DNA from: Halodesulfurarchaeum formicicum
GTDB taxonomy: Archaea > Halobacteriota > Halobacteria > Halobacteriales > Halobacteriaceae
Length of the DNA: 64,000 nt
Reading direction: 5' to 3'
Assembly: GCF_001886955.1 (NCBI RefSeq)
Contig: NZ_CP016804.1
Span: 1,798,001-1,862,000 of the forward strand
How positions within the stretch are numbered: the stretch's first letter is position 1; the number at the start of each line of letters is the position of its first letter. This document shows, piece by piece, positions 63,851 to 64,000 of the stretch. The notes beneath the pieces are model-generated. The model searched no databases, had not been told where the DNA came from, and was given only the letters and a program-made list of their open reading frames with translations. Position numbers and translations under genes: made by a program.

Positions 63851-64000
63851 TTAGTCCTCGGAGCCCGCAGCATCGTCGTCATCGTCCGCTTCTTCGTCAC
63901 CGTCCTCCTCGTACTCGTCATCTTCGTCGTCGTGATCGTGTTCGTCCGCCGCGTCCTCGAAGTCGACGGATAGCTCCCCGTCCCGATCCGCGTGGGTGAC
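63851..64000 (-). CDS. C-terminal end of an acidic protein (partial)
   Basis: The last 49 codons of a gene entering from the right. VTHADRDGELSVDFEDAADE is followed by a run of Asp/Glu (EHDHDDEDDEYEEDGDEE) and AAGSED-stop (TAA). Only an acidic low-complexity tail is seen, so no function can be given. Confidence 0.6.
   Translation of the reverse strand, partial: VTHADRDGELSVDFEDAADEHDHDDEDDEYEEDGDEEADDDDDAAGSED

Overview
The window comes from a haloarchaeon (class Halobacteria). GC is high, the proteins are strongly acidic, many genes look leaderless with a TATA-like box about 25-30 bases before the start, and the gene set is archaeal: tandem-fold histone, aRF1, A-type ATP synthase, Taw1, CTP-type riboflavin kinase with HTH, archaeal CCA enzyme, MptA/MptD, and a phosphomevalonate-type decarboxylase. 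The genus cannot be fixed from this sequence. Hcp, Etf and the Bat-type regulator suggest some anaerobic or nitrosative-stress capacity.

Layout. 1-2451: end of a cobalamin salvage cluster (cobD, cbiZ, cbiP). 2448-9123: mevalonate-pathway decarboxylase, an SDR/membrane-protein pair, a DUF192 protein, a lipid-type ABC exporter, a creatininase-family amidohydrolase and a DICT protein. 9124-11692: MptD, the archaeal glucose-6-phosphate dehydrogenase Azf, and a PitA-type Cld/ABM fusion. 11819-14568: a complete ECF transporter (S-A-A-T) of unknown substrate. 14735-16651: a pentapeptide-repeat protein fused to a two-helix K+ channel pore, in base composition unlike its neighbours. 16967-22312: tRNA-Arg, AlkA-like glycosylase, RPA, histone, CCA enzyme, ZIP transporter. 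22497-23653: tRNA-Asn, a PD-(D/E)XK nuclease-like gene, tRNA-Met(CAT) and an array of tRNA 3' fragments. 24279-28117: a small set of genes (YwiC-like, SRPBCC, Bat-type regulator, hcp) tied together by a shared palindrome. 28198-36346: cyclodeaminase, Zn-dehydrogenase, ribB-rbkR, taw1, argS, minD, DHH phosphoesterase. 36465-40888: aRF1, a large hybrid histidine kinase, a small zinc-ribbon protein. 40926-50582: A-type ATP synthase operon in the order H-I-K-E-C-F-A-B-(metE)-D, transcribed leftward. 50709-62677: methyltransferase, pilin, a secreted protein divergent from a membrane-anchored HTH protein, EtfBA, prenyl synthase, DUF373, a radical SAM protein, KaiC-like ATPase, NAD kinase, MptA, FxsA. 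62742-64000: tRNA-Ile with a 3' fragment array, an RHH/RelE toxin-antitoxin pair, and the end of an acidic protein.

Most notable. (1) Three of the four tRNA genes here are followed by an inverted and then a direct copy of their own 3' end. (2) A palindrome of consensus CGAACAtrTTCG lies before four genes around hcp and a Bat-type regulator. (3) A RelE-family toxin appears to have gained its C-terminal tail by reading into an IS200/IS605-type element end. (4) A pentapeptide-repeat/K+-channel fusion stands alone in a low-GC block. All functional statements rest on reading motifs and family resemblance by eye; no database search was run.
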